DNA of 64,000 nucleotides from an uncultured Aquimarina sp. (GCA_947496555.1 CANMDH010000002.1:1-64000); one strand, 5' to 3'; numbered from the stretch's first letter, positions 28,701-36,686 are shown. The notes: a model not told the origin generated them from the letters alone. Made by a program: numbers and translations.

Positions 28701-28951
28701 ATTAAGGGATCTTTTTGTCCGGTCGCTGGAAGCCCTTTGCCAGGCACATAGGTGTTTTTACCTCTGCGTTTTTCTTGACCATGCTTGATCATTCCTTCTG
28801 CAGAAATAATATTCTTCATTTGTGATAATGGAGGAACATTCCTAACATACGCAGCCTTGCTGTATGAGCTAGCTTTCATTGGGCCTTTTTGAGCAAAAAG
28901 ACCTAAACTACAAAACACAAAAAGTGTTACATAAAAGAGTTTTGTTTTCAT
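25703..28951 (-). CDS. Secreted multidomain protein with T9SS sorting domain
   Basis: A 1082-residue secreted protein. Sec signal peptide 1-20 (ends LGLFAQ). Residues ~100-515 look like an all-beta, possibly propeller-like region (TPTDPTGAIGPNHYVYAFNS). Two fibronectin III domains lie at ~528-615 and ~619-706. A MAM-like jelly-roll is at ~722-880 (NESFETALGGW, AILTSPCFDL). A Cys-containing module with SFGDGICCQYG sits at ~885-990. A type A T9SS sorting domain is at ~1012-1082 (LYPVPTKNTLNI, GTYFVRI). It should be exported by T9SS and attached to the surface or released. No catalytic site is recognised, so adhesion or carbohydrate binding is inference. Confidence 0.88.
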   Translation of the reverse strand: MKTKLFYVTLFVFCSLGLFAQKGPMKASSYSKAAYVRNVPPLSQMKNIISAEGMIKHGQEKRRGKNTYVPGKGLPATGQKDPLMATQQKSAKMAISTEIASFNAHQGFSTPTDPTGAIGPNHYVYAFNSGFGIRDRNGSVLLAEASLATIFPGESLGDPIVVYDNYADRFIIMQFSNTPNGILIAVGQGPDPVNDGWFTYRFNTGSFPDYEKLSIWSDGYYITANKDQNNPSGNDVVFAAERDKMLVGDATAGFIGFPLPGAETNGFYSPSGSNATGASLPPVGVGHTIQYLQDDSWSGISQDHIKVWTTDVDWANPGNSTISQPQEITTAPFDSVFDGGSFSNLPQPSGSDIDALQATMMYMTNYRRFGTHNSIVLNFVVDLNGNDDLAGIRWYELRQTADGQPWTIFQEGTYVQPDGLSAFCGSMAMDVQGNIGLAYTVVSTSVFPSIRYTGRLSSDPLGTMTLTEQVAVNGTQSDPSLRYGDYAHMTIDPTDDMTFWHIGEIFDAGFRKNHVVAFKLAPDTPDTEVPTAPANLASTSVTENSLTLNWDASTDNIGVTGYDVYQDGAVIGTVATTTIDVSGLTASTSYDFFVIAKDAAGNESAASATLSVTTAAPDTEAPSVPANLISSNVAANQATISWDASTDNVGVVEYDVLQDGVVVDTVTETTATVTSLSPETTYQFTVIAKDAAGNASAASSALSVTTPLATGCIGGIAAPYNESFETALGGWTQNSGDDLDWTRDANGTSSSRTGPSSADDGSFYIYVEASGNGTGYPNKQAILTSPCFDLGAATAATFSFKYHMFGANDFGSLDVEASNDEGASWTSIWNRSGNQGNSWQTATIDLAAYLGTGVQLRFNRVTGGTWRADAAIDAVSLITGSDPGGNCADGDLTLSITFDDYPQETSWTLTDSGGAVVASESYSTANPDGSTVTENINGLGSGDYTFTISDSFGDGICCQYGTGSYTLSSSAGTIVSGGEFTSSEATAFCVEGSAVRLETYPLTDLNDKVGLFKLYPVPTKNTLNISVGKEAIQNIEIFSMYGQRIYEGAKAQIDVSSFQAGTYFVRITGEKEGFVTRQFTKL

Positions 28952-29081
28952 TTGTGTGAAATTTGGTTAATTGTTTATTTAAACATAATTAATATAAAGA
29001 CCACAAAAACGTGGTGTAAGTATGAGCATATTTTGGTATATCTATGAAGAAATAGCTTAATTATAACTTGGCTAAATATAG

Positions 29082-29230
29082 AGTATTTCACCTAGAAACA
29101 AAAAAATAAAACGTCATAAAATACTTACAATCAGACTATTACGTTAAAACCGTAATAAGATTAGGGATTTTATATCTATTTATATATTTAACAAAAAGTT
29201 TTTTTTTAGTGAAATATTTAACATGTTAAA
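29082..29230 (-). promoter_or_regulatory. Three-part motif upstream of T9SS protein gene
   Basis: Contains CTAGGTGAAATAC (minus strand, about 29083-29095), the inverted repeat ATTACG-CGTAAT as ATTACGTTAAAACCGTAAT (29138-29156), and the 14-bp perfect palindrome TTTAACATGTTAAA (29217-29230). The same three appear in the same order upstream of the gene at 34388-35320, which suggests shared regulation. Confidence 0.45.
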
Positions 29231-29319
29231 TACGTTTCATGTAATAAGTTAATTTCATAAGACAGCAATTATATCAAGGGTCAAACACTACAATCAATTC
29301 AGACAATATAACAAAATGC

Positions 29320-29351
29320 AAAGGGAGCGATATAGGTATACCGCTCCCTTT
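29320..29351 (-). terminator. Terminator-like hairpin after sigma operon
   Basis: AAAGGGAGCG (29320-29329) pairs with CGCTCCCTTT (29342-29351). The minus-strand tail GCATTTTG is only a weak T run. It sits about 108 nt past the stop codon at 29459 and probably ends the sigma/anti-sigma/outer-membrane operon. Confidence 0.6.
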
Positions 29352-29458
29352 GGAGATTATTAAATTAACACTTATTAACAAATACAAAAACTGTTTTATT
29401 TATTGATCAACCAAATATTAAACACAAATAAAGGTTGCTAATTAAACAAAATCATCGA

Positions 29459-30529
29459 TTAAAGGTCAAAACGTAATCCTAATGACACATTATTTTGCTC
29501 AATCTCTGCATTTCTAAAAATTGGAGACAAATCGTATTTTGCATACAAAGACATATCTCCAAAACCAATATATGTACTCAATCCATATATCAAATCGCTT
29601 GTATTATAATCCCTTTTGATTTTGTCCTTAATACGATTCCCATTTTCCTTAAATTTTAATTTTTGCCGTGTGCTAACGTTGGCACCTACATACCCCCCTA
29701 ATCCCATTCTGAATTTACGGGTGGTATAATAGCGAATACTTTTTTCAGTTTCTCTTACTCGTGAAGGACCAAACTCAAAATGCAAAGGGACCACGATATT
29801 ATCCATTCTGAATTTTGATTTATCCAAATTTAACGGAAATTCTTCCAAGTCAGTTTGATCCCCATTATCCACAAAATACCTATTATCTGTTGGTTTTAAG
29901 CCATTTGAAGTATAAGAAATACCATACTTCAATCTTAAAAAATTCGAATTCTTGAAAACTCTGGTTCTCCAAACCCAACCGATTTCAAAGAACCTACTAC
30001 CCCAAATTTTGTAATCCGAGTCATCAAGGGATTGCCCATCGACAATTGCATTGTTTAATCCAAATGCCACCACCAGATTAGACGTTGTTCGACGATCATA
30101 TTTTATTTCTTTTTCACCTCCTCTTCGTATATCGATTCCAAATAAAATATCACCATCATCTGGATCTTCGGCTCCAAGTCCTATTGTCACCTTGTTGGTA
30201 TCTGTTCCCAGAGACTCGGTACCATTACGTTCTAAAAGTGCTATTCTATTATCCAGAATAGCTAGGCCATTTTCGATATTAAGAGCATGAATCCTTGCTG
30301 CTTCTTCTTTGAGTTTCTGTGCTTCCTCTATGGTTATTTCATTATTATCCAATTTTTCGTTTATGGACTCAACTTCTTTTTTGAGCGCTTCTTTTTCTGC
30401 GGTAATCAGTATTTCCTTTTGCGCTTTTAATTTTTCGATTTTGTCATTATCAAAGCCTTCCTGGGCATTTACAAACTGGACAATAAGCGTCATGGCCATC
30501 AAAGTGGCAATTGTAATTAACGTCTTCAT
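29459..30529 (-). CDS. Coiled-coil plus outer-membrane beta-barrel protein
   Basis: A 356-residue exported protein of no named family. It has a signal peptide (residues 1-22, ending VNAQ) and a strongly charged Lys/Glu helical stretch at ~24-100 that should form a coiled coil. From ~120 on, alternating beta strands fit a porin-like barrel (LRLKYGISYTSNG, RKFRMGLGGYVGANVS, MSLYAKYDLSP), ending GLRFDL with a C-terminal aromatic as outer-membrane proteins often do. It is third in a row with the sigma and anti-sigma-like genes (73-nt gap with a small hairpin), so it is likely controlled by them. Confidence 0.75.
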   Translation of the reverse strand: MKTLITIATLMAMTLIVQFVNAQEGFDNDKIEKLKAQKEILITAEKEALKKEVESINEKLDNNEITIEEAQKLKEEAARIHALNIENGLAILDNRIALLERNGTESLGTDTNKVTIGLGAEDPDDGDILFGIDIRRGGEKEIKYDRRTTSNLVVAFGLNNAIVDGQSLDDSDYKIWGSRFFEIGWVWRTRVFKNSNFLRLKYGISYTSNGLKPTDNRYFVDNGDQTDLEEFPLNLDKSKFRMDNIVVPLHFEFGPSRVRETEKSIRYYTTRKFRMGLGGYVGANVSTRQKLKFKENGNRIKDKIKRDYNTSDLIYGLSTYIGFGDMSLYAKYDLSPIFRNAEIEQNNVSLGLRFDL

Positions 30530-30558
30530 TATTTTTTGAATTTTGATCCTATAAGGCC

Positions 30559-30576
30559 TCCCTCCTTTCGGAGGGA
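30559..30576. repeat. Small GC-rich hairpin between operon genes
   Basis: TCCCTCC (30559-30565) and GGAGGGA (30570-30576) around a TTTC loop. No T run follows, so it is more likely an mRNA-processing or stability structure, or a mini-repeat, than a terminator. Confidence 0.45.
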
Positions 30577-30602
30577 AACCAAAGATTGATTGATGAATGA
30601 TT

Positions 30603-31430
30603 TTAATTCTCCCTTTCTGCTACAGCAGTTTTTACCTTCTGAAAACCAGCCTTCAGCGCTTCAAAGACCTTTTGTTTAAAAGTTTCATCAATTTCCTCCT
30701 CAACGTCTTGAAGAAGAGCCGATGCACTTACCGTATTAGATTTTAATATTTTTTGTGTTGTAATATCCTTTTGTGCCTTTAGCAACAATTCGTTTATCTC
30801 TTCGTCTGTAACTTCAGCATTATTTTTCTGAAGTTCTTCTACATGTGCTACGATATCTGCTATTTTACTATTAATCACCTCGGGATTAATCGATAAAGCC
30901 TCTTCTTGTTTTGGAATCTTGATTATCTCACTGTCATTCTGGACTATCTCGATAGTTTGTTTTTCCTGTTTTATGCCATCAGCAGAAATTAAACTACCCG
31001 ACTTGGCTTTTTGTGAGTTTTCTTTCTCTTTTCTTTTCAATTCGGTTTTATCTTCTGCAGCCACAACCAGTTTATCTTCATTTTTTTTAGTATCGGCTAT
31101 TACATATTCTTTTCCAACTATATTTTGATGATCTTCGTTGTCTTTTTGAACGATCTCAGTATCATTTTGCTTTACTATCTCTGTATTACGATCTACCAAT
31201 TGAGTATTAACTTCTTTTGAAACTGGATTTTTAAAAAACACGGAAGTAAGTATCAAAACCCCCACAAATATCGCTGCCAAACTATACCACCAAATCTTTC
31301 TGTTTCCATTTTTTTGATTTTGTACCTGGTCTAACTGCCCAGACAACTTTTCCCAAGAACCCTCTGATGGTTCTATAGCGCGTTGCTCCAGCTTTTCTTT
31401 TATCTTATCCTCAAAATTCAATGGCGCCAT
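30603..31430 (-). CDS. Membrane anti-sigma-like protein
   Basis: A 275-residue protein with a short cytoplasmic N-terminus (FEDKIKEKLEQRAIEPSEGSWEKLSGQLDQ), one membrane helix at about 45-62 (WYSLAAIFVGVLILTSVFF) and a long charged, low-complexity Lys/Glu/Asp periplasmic part. The N-terminal segment resembles other Bacteroidota proteins encoded after ECF sigma genes. The start overlaps the sigma gene by 20 nt. Topology and context suggest an anti-sigma factor, but no defined anti-sigma zinc motif is present, so this is inference. Confidence 0.65.
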   Translation of the reverse strand: MAPLNFEDKIKEKLEQRAIEPSEGSWEKLSGQLDQVQNQKNGNRKIWWYSLAAIFVGVLILTSVFFKNPVSKEVNTQLVDRNTEIVKQNDTEIVQKDNEDHQNIVGKEYVIADTKKNEDKLVVAAEDKTELKRKEKENSQKAKSGSLISADGIKQEKQTIEIVQNDSEIIKIPKQEEALSINPEVINSKIADIVAHVEELQKNNAEVTDEEINELLLKAQKDITTQKILKSNTVSASALLQDVEEEIDETFKQKVFEALKAGFQKVKTAVAEREN

Positions 31431-31980
31431 TACTTATTTTATTTTGTTGGTTTACTTTTTGCTGCAATAGTTTTCTTGCTTTAAACAATTGAGATTTAGA
31501 AGTACTTTCTGAAACTCCAAGTGTTTTGGCTATCTCGCTATGTTTGTATCCTTCTACAGCATATAATACAAACACCATTCTATATCCTTCGGGTAAACTA
31601 TCAATTAATTCTTGTATTTGTTCTACCTCAAGTTCTGTATTAATATTATTCCACGATTCTTCGTTATAATTTGTTATTTCTTCTGTAAAGAAGACCTGTT
31701 TTTCTTTTCTTAAAAACGAAATTGATTCATTTACCATGATTCTTCGTATCCAACCTTCAAAACTTCCTTCAAACTTGAAATTTTTTAGATTTAGAAATAC
31801 TTTCAGGAATCCACCTAACATTACTTCTTCGGCAAAATGTATGTCTCTTACATACTGCCTACAAACACTTAACATCTTTGGAGCAAATTGATTGTACAAC
31901 TGATGTTGAGCCTCCCGATGTTGATTTGCTGCTTTTTTAATAAGCTGAGTTTCGTTTTTATAAAATTGAATAATTTTCAA
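31411..31980 (-). CDS. ECF-type RNA polymerase sigma factor
   Basis: A 189-residue sigma-70 family factor with only regions 2 and 4. Region 2 includes LYNQFAPKMLSVCRQYV and FKFEGSFEGWIRRIMVNESISFLR; region 4 is LPEGYRMVFVLYAVEGYKHSEIAKTLGVSESTSKSQLFKARKLL with a clear helix-turn-helix. The start is a TTG at 31980, as no ATG precedes region 2. The overlapping downstream gene is a membrane protein, so the factor probably answers an envelope signal. A perfect -7 element lies about 107 nt upstream. Confidence 0.92.
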   Translation of the reverse strand: MKIIQFYKNETQLIKKAANQHREAQHQLYNQFAPKMLSVCRQYVRDIHFAEEVMLGGFLKVFLNLKNFKFEGSFEGWIRRIMVNESISFLRKEKQVFFTEEITNYNEESWNNINTELEVEQIQELIDSLPEGYRMVFVLYAVEGYKHSEIAKTLGVSESTSKSQLFKARKLLQQKVNQQNKISNGAIEF

Positions 31981-32086
31981 TACTAAAAATTAATTGATTT
32001 GATCTTCTATATACATAGACGCGATAGAAAATAAAATAGTTGCCTGAGTTTCGAAATTTTAACCCTCAAATTTTGGACCTTAAAAG

Positions 32087-32094
32087 CAAAAATA
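32087..32094 (-). promoter_or_regulatory. Candidate -7 element for ECF sigma operon
   Basis: TATTTTTG on the minus strand matches TAnnTTTG exactly and implies a leader of about 100 nt before the TTG start. No convincing -33 TTG is seen. Confidence 0.4.
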
Positions 32095-32169
32095 AACCAA
32101 TCAACTGTTTTTCAGTTAATTAATATTCTTTTTTTATAAGAAAGACTTTAGTTTTTTTGAAGCTTGAAG

Positions 32170-33147
32170 TTATTTTTTTCTATCGATCACATAATCAACC
32201 ATCAAATCTAAAGAGGATTTATATTCTGAATCTGGATATTCTGAAAGGATTGCAAGTGCATCATCTTTGAATTGGTGCATTACCTTAATTGCATATTCTA
32301 AACCACCTATCTCTTTTACAAAGGAAATAACTTCTTTGACTCGTTTTTTGTCTTTGTTATGATTTTTTACCGAATTAATGAGCCACTTCTTTTTCTCTTT
32401 CGTGCAATTATTAAGTGTATAAATCAACGGAAGTGTCATTTTTTGTTCTTTAATATCGATCCCTGTAGGTTTACCTATGGCTGCATCCCCATAATCAAAA
32501 AGGTCATCTTTTATCTGAAATGCCATACCTATTAGCTCTCCAAATTTTCTCATCTTTTGAATATCTTCAGAATCTGGAGAAACGGAGCAGGCCCCAAGAC
32601 TACAGCAAGCTGCAATTAATGTTGCCGTTTTTTGACGTATTATTTCATAATATACCTCTTCAGTTATGTCTAAATTTCTGGCTTTCTCAATTTGCAAAAG
32701 TTCACCTTCGCTCATTTCACGAACCGCTACAGAGATAATCTTTAAAAGATCAAAATCTCCATGATCAATAGACAGTAACAAACCCTTGGACAGGAGATAA
32801 TCTCCCACAAGTACTGCTATTTTATTTTTCCATAACGCATTTATTGAAAAGAAACCACGTCTTCGATTAGAATCATCGACCACATCATCATGAACCAATG
32901 TTGCCGTATGGATTAGTTCTATTACTGAAGCTCCTCGATAGGTTCTTTCGTTTACTTCACCTCCCGAAACCATTTTGGCTACCAAAAAAACAAACATAGG
33001 TCGCATTTGCTTACCCTTTCGGTTCACTATATAATGCGTAATCCTATTTAGTAATGCCACCTTTGAAGACATTGATTGCGAAAACTTTTGTTCAAAAAGT
33101 TCCATCTCATCAATAATAGGCAGTTTTATTTGCTCAACAACTTTCAA
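32170..33147 (-). CDS. Trans-polyprenyl diphosphate synthase
   Basis: A 325-residue all-helical prenyl chain elongation enzyme. The first Asp-rich motif is DDVVDD in TLVHDDVVDDSNRRRG, the second DDLFD in FQIKDDLFDYGD. Both bind the Mg-diphosphate of the substrates. It probably makes the side chain of the respiratory menaquinone; product length cannot be read with certainty. The start is TTG at 33147 (LKVVEQIKLPI), matching the N-terminus of relatives. A candidate -7 element lies 34 nt upstream. Confidence 0.93.
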   Translation of the reverse strand: MKVVEQIKLPIIDEMELFEQKFSQSMSSKVALLNRITHYIVNRKGKQMRPMFVFLVAKMVSGGEVNERTYRGASVIELIHTATLVHDDVVDDSNRRRGFFSINALWKNKIAVLVGDYLLSKGLLLSIDHGDFDLLKIISVAVREMSEGELLQIEKARNLDITEEVYYEIIRQKTATLIAACCSLGACSVSPDSEDIQKMRKFGELIGMAFQIKDDLFDYGDAAIGKPTGIDIKEQKMTLPLIYTLNNCTKEKKKWLINSVKNHNKDKKRVKEVISFVKEIGGLEYAIKVMHQFKDDALAILSEYPDSEYKSSLDLMVDYVIDRKK

Positions 33148-33180
33148 TACGAGAAGATAATTCTGATTTCTAACTTGGTA

Positions 33181-33188
33181 CGAAGATA
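33181..33188 (-). promoter_or_regulatory. Candidate -7 element for polyprenyl synthase
   Basis: TATCTTCG on the minus strand, the same 7/8 variant seen upstream of yqeY. It gives a leader of about 30 nt. Confidence 0.4.
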
Positions 33189-33235
33189 GTATAAATTGTT
33201 TGTTGTAAACAGGTATTCATGTTAATAAAGAAAAA

Positions 33236-34276
33236 TCACGATTTATTTGCTAATTGACCACACGCTGCATCAATGTCTTTTCCTCGACTTCGACGTACAT
33301 TTACTACGATTCCTCTGGATTCTAGCCCATTAATATAATTATCAATAGCTCGATTTGATGCTTGTTGAAACTCACCGTCATCTATTGGATTATACTCTAT
33401 CAAATTAACTTTACATGGGACATAAGAGCAAAACTTGATAAGTGCATCAATATCTTCTTTTCGATCATTGATTTTATCCCATACAACATATTCATAAGTA
33501 ATCCTACTTTTGGTCTTTGCGTACCAATATTCAAGTGCTTCCTTAAGATCCACTAGTGGAAATGTTTCATTAAAAGGCATTATGGATGTACGCACTTCAT
33601 CGATAGCAGAATGCAAGGATACGGCTAGTTTAAATTTAACTTCATCGTCTGCCATTTTCTTGATCATTTTTGGCACCCCAGATGTTGACAGCGTAATTCT
33701 TTTTGGAGACATCCCTAAACCTTCTGAAGAAGTAATCTTATCGATAGCTTTAAGTACATTATTATAATTCATTAATGGTTCACCCATTCCCATAAAAACA
33801 ATATTCGACAAAGGTCTATTATGGTACAATCTACTTTCTTTATCTATTGCCACCACCTGGTCATAAATCTCGTCTGGATTAAGATTACGCATTCTTTTCA
33901 ATCTTGCCGTTGCACAAAACTTACAATCCAAACTACAACCAACTTGTGATGACACACAAGCTGTGGTTCTGGTTGAGGTAGGAATTAAAACCGATTCTAC
34001 AATAAGCCCATCATGTAATCTTACAGCATTTTTAATGGTTCCATCGGTACTTCGCTGCATTTGATCAACATGAATATGATTGATCACAAAATTTTCTTCA
34101 AGTATTTGTCTAGTGGTTATGGATATATTGGTCATATCCTCGAAGTTATGCGCTCCCTTATTCCATAGCCATTCATATACCTGATTTCCTCGAAAAGCTT
34201 TATCTCCAATTTCTTCGAAAAAAGATCGTAATTGATCTTTTGTTAATGCTCTTATGTCCTTTTTCTTTATTACCAT
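33236..34276 (-). CDS. rlmN: 23S rRNA/tRNA (adenine-C2)-methyltransferase RlmN
   Basis: Radical-SAM enzyme that methylates C2 of A2503 in 23S rRNA and A37 in some tRNAs. The 4Fe-4S cluster motif CSLDCKFC has Cys at 114, 118 and 121. The N-terminal RlmN accessory domain (FRGNQVYEWLWNKGAHNFEDMTN) is complete, and the C-terminal RRSRGKDIDAACGQL contains the conserved mechanistic Cys. Length 346. Bounded by a terminator upstream (34337-34364). Confidence 0.97.
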   Translation of the reverse strand: MVIKKKDIRALTKDQLRSFFEEIGDKAFRGNQVYEWLWNKGAHNFEDMTNISITTRQILEENFVINHIHVDQMQRSTDGTIKNAVRLHDGLIVESVLIPTSTRTTACVSSQVGCSLDCKFCATARLKRMRNLNPDEIYDQVVAIDKESRLYHNRPLSNIVFMGMGEPLMNYNNVLKAIDKITSSEGLGMSPKRITLSTSGVPKMIKKMADDEVKFKLAVSLHSAIDEVRTSIMPFNETFPLVDLKEALEYWYAKTKSRITYEYVVWDKINDRKEDIDALIKFCSYVPCKVNLIEYNPIDDGEFQQASNRAIDNYINGLESRGIVVNVRRSRGKDIDAACGQLANKS

Positions 34277-34336
34277 AGCTTCTGCAAAGTAAAGGATAAT
34301 ATAGTATGTTTATAGATAATTATTGTAATAATCAAA

Positions 34337-34364
34337 AAACCCCTGATCATAATATCAGGGGTTT
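34337..34364 (-). terminator. Intrinsic terminator of CHI/DUF2147 gene
   Basis: An 11-bp perfect stem (34337-34347 with 34354-34364), 6-nt loop and T6 on the minus strand, 23 nt past the stop codon. Confidence 0.88.
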
Positions 34365-34387
34365 ACTTTTACAAAGTAGTATATATT

Positions 34388-35320
34388 TTATTTTTTACTT
34401 TCTGCGACTCTTCTCCATTCATGTACGCCACCGCTTCCTTTGTATTTTACAAAAAGAACGTTACGCCTTTCTTCTTCTGTCCAGATTTGGCAATCAGAGA
34501 CCTTACCGTCTCTTATGTTTGTATAGGTTCCACCTGCATATTTATCGCCACTAAGTCGCAGTCCCTTTATTACAACCATTCCTTCAATTTTTTTGTTTTT
34601 ATCTTCGCCCGTACACTCGTAACAAACATCATCTCTTTCTGATTCTCTAAGCATTCTTTCTATAGTACCAAAAATCTTATTATCGATCATATACAATTGC
34701 ATGACACTAAGAGCTACACCAGTCTTTCTATCGATCATCTTCCATTTTCCGAGTATAGGATTAGCTTCATAAGAAGCTAATAAACTTTCTTTTAAATCAT
34801 AATCAACTGGATTGTCTCCTAACCAGATTTTGAACAATGCTATTTTGAATTCTGGACTTTCCATTGTACCTAATAGTGTCTTGTTCTTGTATACTGAAAG
34901 TTTACCTCCTTTGGTGTGTAAAATTCTGAAAATGTCGAATTTTTTTATTTCATTAGGAAGGAAACCAATAAATTTTCGAATCTCTTTCTCAAATTTGTAG
35001 CTATTACCGTTGGTAGCTACTTCAAGTCCATTTCTGATAATATCTTTTAACTCGTCTTGTCCAAAATTTGAAATTACTTTAAGTGTAACTGCCATAGTAT
35101 CATCTTTTTCGGCAACCATTACTCCATCTTCAACTCCGTCAACTTCAAAATCAAGATACAAAGCAAGTGCATACAATTTATCTCTTGAGCCAGCTCCATT
35201 AAGCATCAATTCTGTTTCTCCGAAATTATCTACATCATTAAAATGAACTGGACCGACTTTGGTTTGGGCAAAAGAAAATACAGTTATAAAAAATGTGAGG
35301 TAATAAAATGATTTTTTCAT
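34388..35320 (-). CDS. Secreted chalcone isomerase-fold / DUF2147 fusion
   Basis: A 310-residue exported protein with signal peptide 1-18 (FSFAQ). Residues ~20-185 look like the bacterial chalcone-isomerase-like domain (NGAGSRDKLYALALYL, NGNSYKFEKEIRKFIGFL, LGTMESPEFKIALFKIWLGDNPVD). Residues ~190-305 fit DUF2147, a lipocalin-sized beta domain (NPILGKWKMIDRKTG, GTIERML, GGTYTNIRDGK). Bacterial members of the first family are not known to isomerise chalcones and may bind fatty acids. The role is unknown. Single gene; its upstream region shares three motifs with that of the T9SS protein gene. Confidence 0.8.
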   Translation of the reverse strand: MKKSFYYLTFFITVFSFAQTKVGPVHFNDVDNFGETELMLNGAGSRDKLYALALYLDFEVDGVEDGVMVAEKDDTMAVTLKVISNFGQDELKDIIRNGLEVATNGNSYKFEKEIRKFIGFLPNEIKKFDIFRILHTKGGKLSVYKNKTLLGTMESPEFKIALFKIWLGDNPVDYDLKESLLASYEANPILGKWKMIDRKTGVALSVMQLYMIDNKIFGTIERMLRESERDDVCYECTGEDKNKKIEGMVVIKGLRLSGDKYAGGTYTNIRDGKVSDCQIWTEEERRNVLFVKYKGSGGVHEWRRVAESKK

Positions 35321-35391
35321 TATTATTAATAATTAGGTTTAGTTCATGTTTTTTATTGAATTGCAAAAAACGATCCAAAATTTAAAAAAAG

Positions 35392-35541
35392 TGTATTTCA
35401 GATAGGTATTCAACTTATATTTTTCGACAAAAGTCAATTTCTATCGTTGTAAAACACAAATGCAAATTACGGCAAAACCGTAATATTTCCCAAATTAAAT
35501 GTTTCAGTATTAAAAGAAATAAAACATTTTAACATGTTAAT
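35392..35541 (-). promoter_or_regulatory. Three-part motif upstream of CHI/DUF2147 gene
   Basis: CTATCTGAAATAC (minus strand, about 35393-35405), ATTACGGCAAAACCGTAAT (35466-35484, an ATTACG/CGTAAT inverted repeat) and TTTAACATGTTAA (35528-35540). Same elements and order as at 29082-29230. Confidence 0.45.
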
Positions 35542-35560
35542 TTTCAGAAATATAAAAAAA

Positions 35561-35590
35561 ATTCCTGCGTAATTTAAATTACGCAGGAAT
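35561..35590 (-). terminator. Intrinsic terminator of queA
   Basis: A perfect 30-bp palindrome (35561-35575 with 35576-35590), giving a stem of about 13 bp with a tight loop, followed by eight T on the minus strand. It lies 23 nt past the queA stop. Confidence 0.88.
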
Positions 35591-35613
35591 TTAATATTAA
35601 TTTATTAAAAACC

Positions 35614-36663
35614 TTAAATGATTAACATGGCGTCACCATAAGAGTAAAACTTATATTTTTCTTTTACAGCTTCCTCGTAGGCTTCCTTAATAAAATCATG
35701 CCCTGCAAATGCCGATACCATCATTAAAAGAGTTGATTTTGGAGTATGAAAATTAGTAATCATACAGTTAGCAATACTAAAATCATAAGGAGGAAAAATA
35801 AACTTATTAGTCCACCCTCTAAACTCATTCAAAGTCCTTTCTGATGAAACCGAACTTTCTAATGCTCTCATCACCGTTGTTCCAACCGCACAAATTCTCC
35901 TTTTATTGTCAATTCCATTATTGATAATATTGGTAGCATGTGCTGTAATATATGCTTCTTCGCTGTCCATTTTGTGTTTAGACAAGTCCTCTACCTCTAC
36001 AGGGTTAAAAGTTCCTAACCCCACGTGCAGGGTAATTTCTGCAAAATCGATCCCTTTAATTTCCAAACGCTTCATTAAGTGTTTAGAGAAATGAAGTCCT
36101 GCCGTTGGTGCAGCCACAGCTCCTTCATTTTTGGCATATATGGTCTGATATCTCTCTTCATCTTCTGGCTCGGCATCTCTTTTTATATATTTAGGCAATG
36201 GAGTCTCTCCTAAGTCAGTAAGTTTTTGTCTAAATTCATCATAAGAACCATCATATAAAAAACGTAATGTACGGCCTCTTGAGGTTGTATTATCTATAAC
36301 TTCAGCAACTAGGCTTTCATCATCTCCAAAGTAAAGTTTATTTCCAATACGTATTTTCCTAGCAGGATCAACAAGTACATCCCATAGACGAGTTTCAGAA
36401 TTTAATTCGCGTAATAAAAACACTTCAATTCTTGCTCCTGTCTTCTCTTTGTTTCCGTATAATCTAGCAGGAAAAACCTTGGTATTATTAACAACCATTA
36501 CGTCATTAGGTTCAAAATAATCGATAAGATCTTTAAACTGCTTATGCTCTATTGTTTGTTCTTTTCTGTTTAGAACCATTAAGCGAGATTCATCTCTATT
36601 TTCTGCTGGATACTCTGCCAATAATTCTAGTGGAAGGTCAAAATTGAAATGTGATAACTTCAT
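35614..36663 (-). CDS. queA: S-adenosylmethionine:tRNA ribosyltransferase-isomerase
   Basis: Transfers and rearranges the ribosyl part of SAM onto 7-aminomethyl-7-deazaguanine in tRNA, giving epoxyqueuosine in the queuosine pathway. Family signs are [23 protein letters not shown] at the start, [34 protein letters not shown] and the C-terminal [17 protein letters not shown]. Length 349. A strong promoter (36687-36718) lies 24 nt upstream and a terminator follows, so it is a single-gene unit. Confidence 0.97.
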   Translation of the reverse strand: MKLSHFNFDLPLELLAEYPAENRDESRLMVLNRKEQTIEHKQFKDLIDYFEPNDVMVVNNTKVFPARLYGNKEKTGARIEVFLLRELNSETRLWDVLVDPARKIRIGNKLYFGDDESLVAEVIDNTTSRGRTLRFLYDGSYDEFRQKLTDLGETPLPKYIKRDAEPEDEERYQTIYAKNEGAVAAPTAGLHFSKHLMKRLEIKGIDFAEITLHVGLGTFNPVEVEDLSKHKMDSEEAYITAHATNIINNGIDNKRRICAVGTTVMRALESSVSSERTLNEFRGWTNKFIFPPYDFSIANCMITNFHTPKSTLLMMVSAFAGHDFIKEAYEEAVKEKYKFYSYGDAMLII

Positions 36664-36686
36664 TAGTGTTTGTTTTTTTGAAGATG

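Larger units (their letters stand above)
28952..29458. other. 507-bp gap upstream of T9SS protein gene
   Basis: AT-rich non-coding interval with no credible gene. It holds the terminator of the upstream operon (29320-29351) and three short motifs (29082-29094, 29138-29156, 29217-29230) that recur in the same order at 35392-35541. A 7/8 match to the -7 consensus (TATATTTA) lies near 29073-29080. Nothing else is recognised. Confidence 0.6.

Noticed and set aside
29160-29300. Possible small gene in the 507-bp gap
   Set aside because: No frame of credible composition or start context; only AT-rich sequence and regulatory-type motifs.
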